The notes below the pieces were generated by a model. The model was not told where the DNA came from and ran no database searches. It saw only the letters and a program-made list of their open reading frames with translations. 64,000 nt of DNA, taken from positions 124,001 to 188,000 of the forward strand of contig QNQO01000592.1 of the NCBI GenBank assembly GCA_003290165.1, read 5' to 3'. Made by a program: the position numbers and the translations under genes. This stretch comes from Berberis thunbergii (Eukaryota; Streptophyta; Magnoliopsida; Ranunculales; Berberidaceae). Of the stretch, positions 62,687 to 64,000 are shown one piece after another. How positions within the stretch are numbered: position 1 is the first letter of the stretch; each line of letters begins with the position of its first letter.

Positions 62687-63760
62687 GTAGGCTTGAAGTT
62701 TATGTTTTGATTGGTCAGAGTTTCAACCTTAAACCATTATTGCATGCTTACTTGTTTCTTTCTTTGTAGTATATTTTTACAGTGTTCTTTTATTTTTATG
62801 TATTTCAAGAATACTATTATATCTCGTTAACTCACATTTGACACTATAATTTTCACACCACAATCAACTTACATAATATATCTATTGAGTTTATTATACT
62901 ATTTAATCATTTGTGTTTAATGGTTGACAAACTTCATCATTATGTATTGGTAACCATTAGTTAAGCTCCAAAGCTTAAATAAACAAGCAATTCTTCCTAT
63001 CAATCAAATGGATATGGATCAAGGAAGAAGGAACTTACCTATGAGATTGGTTATGTGGTATTGAATTTTACGATGTCCTAAAATCTGTCAGAATATTCTC
63101 ACTATGTGTACCCCTCCTATATTTGAGGCCTAGAAAAGGTAATTCATAAGTTGGATCGTTTTAAGTTCCCCATTTTAACTGTTAACAAGGTAAGTGAAAA
63201 TTTCTCATTTGGCTTAAACTTGGTGTGGAGATTATCCACACGAAACTTAGAAACTTAAACTTATAGTATTTCCAACTATATAGTTGGTATTCTGGAATCT
63301 GGATACAATTTCTAGTTACATTTTTACAGAATATACTTAAGTAGGAGAGCATCGAGTGGGCAAGTACATGTGATCCTAATCAGGGCGTTGTGTAGGTAAA
63401 ACTTTATGTATTTATCTTGAAGGATTCTTTGAAGCATGGATAGTTTTATTAGAAAGCAAAGATTGTATGGGATCCTATCCTTTTAAAATTTTCATAAGTT
63501 AAGTTTTTTCTTTGTGGTACTTACCAAGTTAAAAATGGTCCAGAGTTTTTCTCATGAAAAGTCAAACTATGGGAAGATTTCGTGAGATTTATATCGATTT
63601 ATTTTGTAGCCTAGGCATGCGAATTATGTTAGTCTGTTCTATACAGTATTAACTGGGGGAGTCCAAGTTTATATCCAAGGAAAGTTTCACTTTGTGATGC
63701 TTTAGAATTCAACTACTTTCAGTTAATTGGTAGCATATGAGTATTTGTTAAAATTTGCAG
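62687..63760 (+). other. CHR24 intron 5, non-coding
   Basis: AT-rich intronic sequence with no exon that would continue the DEGH box (a GGH-L-like start was looked for and not seen) and no recognisable element before the LINE fragment at 63765. Confidence 0.5.
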
Positions 63761-63764
63761 ACTT

Positions 63765-64000
63765 TAGGGGAGGATTAGGCATTTAGCCTGTTCAATCAAG
63801 CACTCCTAGCCAAGTGGTTGTCGCGGTTTGGGGTGGAGCGTAAGGCATTATGGCCATGCATTATCGCAAAAAAGCATGGGGAGCAGGGCCACAACTGTTT
63901 TTCGAATCCTATTGCTTCTCCGCATGGGTGTTCTTGGTGGAGGGGCATTACGAATCACAAAGTTGAGTTTTAGAAGCACATCACTTATAAGGTGGGAAGA
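63765..64000 (+). mobile_element. L1-type LINE fragment in CHR24 intron 5, running off the window
   Basis: The plus strand reads GGLGI, then after a frame change FNQALLAKWLSRFGVERKAL, IIAKKHGEQGHNCF and SWWRGITNHKVEF before a stop. This is the standard region after the plant LINE reverse transcriptase. It is frameshifted and incomplete at the window edge. Confidence 0.75.

Overview
The window is nuclear DNA from a flowering plant, probably a eudicot. The evidence is long AT-rich introns, spliced genes whose closest recalled relatives are Arabidopsis proteins, and intergenic and intronic DNA made largely of plant transposable elements (Tat-type and other Ty3/gypsy fragments, L1 and RTE LINEs, tRNA-derived SINEs, Tourist and hAT MITEs, and a TRIM).

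Four real genes were resolved. (1) A plus-strand MnmG/GidA/MTO1 tRNA-modification gene, 11926-31329, with 12 coding exons and 733 residues. (2) An intronless plus-strand gene for a small two-helix membrane protein, 33510-34046. (3) A minus-strand UDP-sugar pyrophosphorylase gene (USP), 54350-36761, with 17 coding exons and 626 residues. (4) The 5' part of a plus-strand CHR24-like SNF2/ERCC6-family ATPase gene, from 57402, leaving the window after its fifth exon. All exon joins in the three spliced genes keep frame. USP and CHR24 are divergent, separated by about 3 kb filled with inverted-repeat elements. The genes do not form a pathway: they concern organellar tRNA wobble modification, membrane function of unknown kind, nucleotide-sugar salvage and chromatin or DNA-repair remodelling.

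Layout: 1-2.9 kb is a decayed minus-strand gypsy element lacking reverse transcriptase. 2.9-4.5 kb has no gene. 4.5-12.1 kb is a tandem duplication of about 3.7 kb carrying the MnmG promoter and first exon; the upstream exon copy is cut off and fused to retrotransposon sequence. 12-31 kb is the MnmG gene, with large introns holding a Tourist MITE, a hAT-type element, LINE fragments and SINEs; its intron 4 appears to be GC-AG. 31-36.7 kb is intergenic with the small membrane gene, SINEs and a striking 62-bp-arm hairpin. 36.8-54.4 kb is USP, with LINEs, an LTR remnant and inverted-repeat elements in its introns. 54.4-57.4 kb is the divergent promoter region. 57.4-64 kb is CHR24 with a TRIM in intron 2 and a LINE fragment at the edge.

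No wholly new biological system was recognised. The most unusual items are the duplicated promoter with an orphan transit-peptide exon, the GC-AG intron, and the long near-perfect hairpin at 35903-36034.
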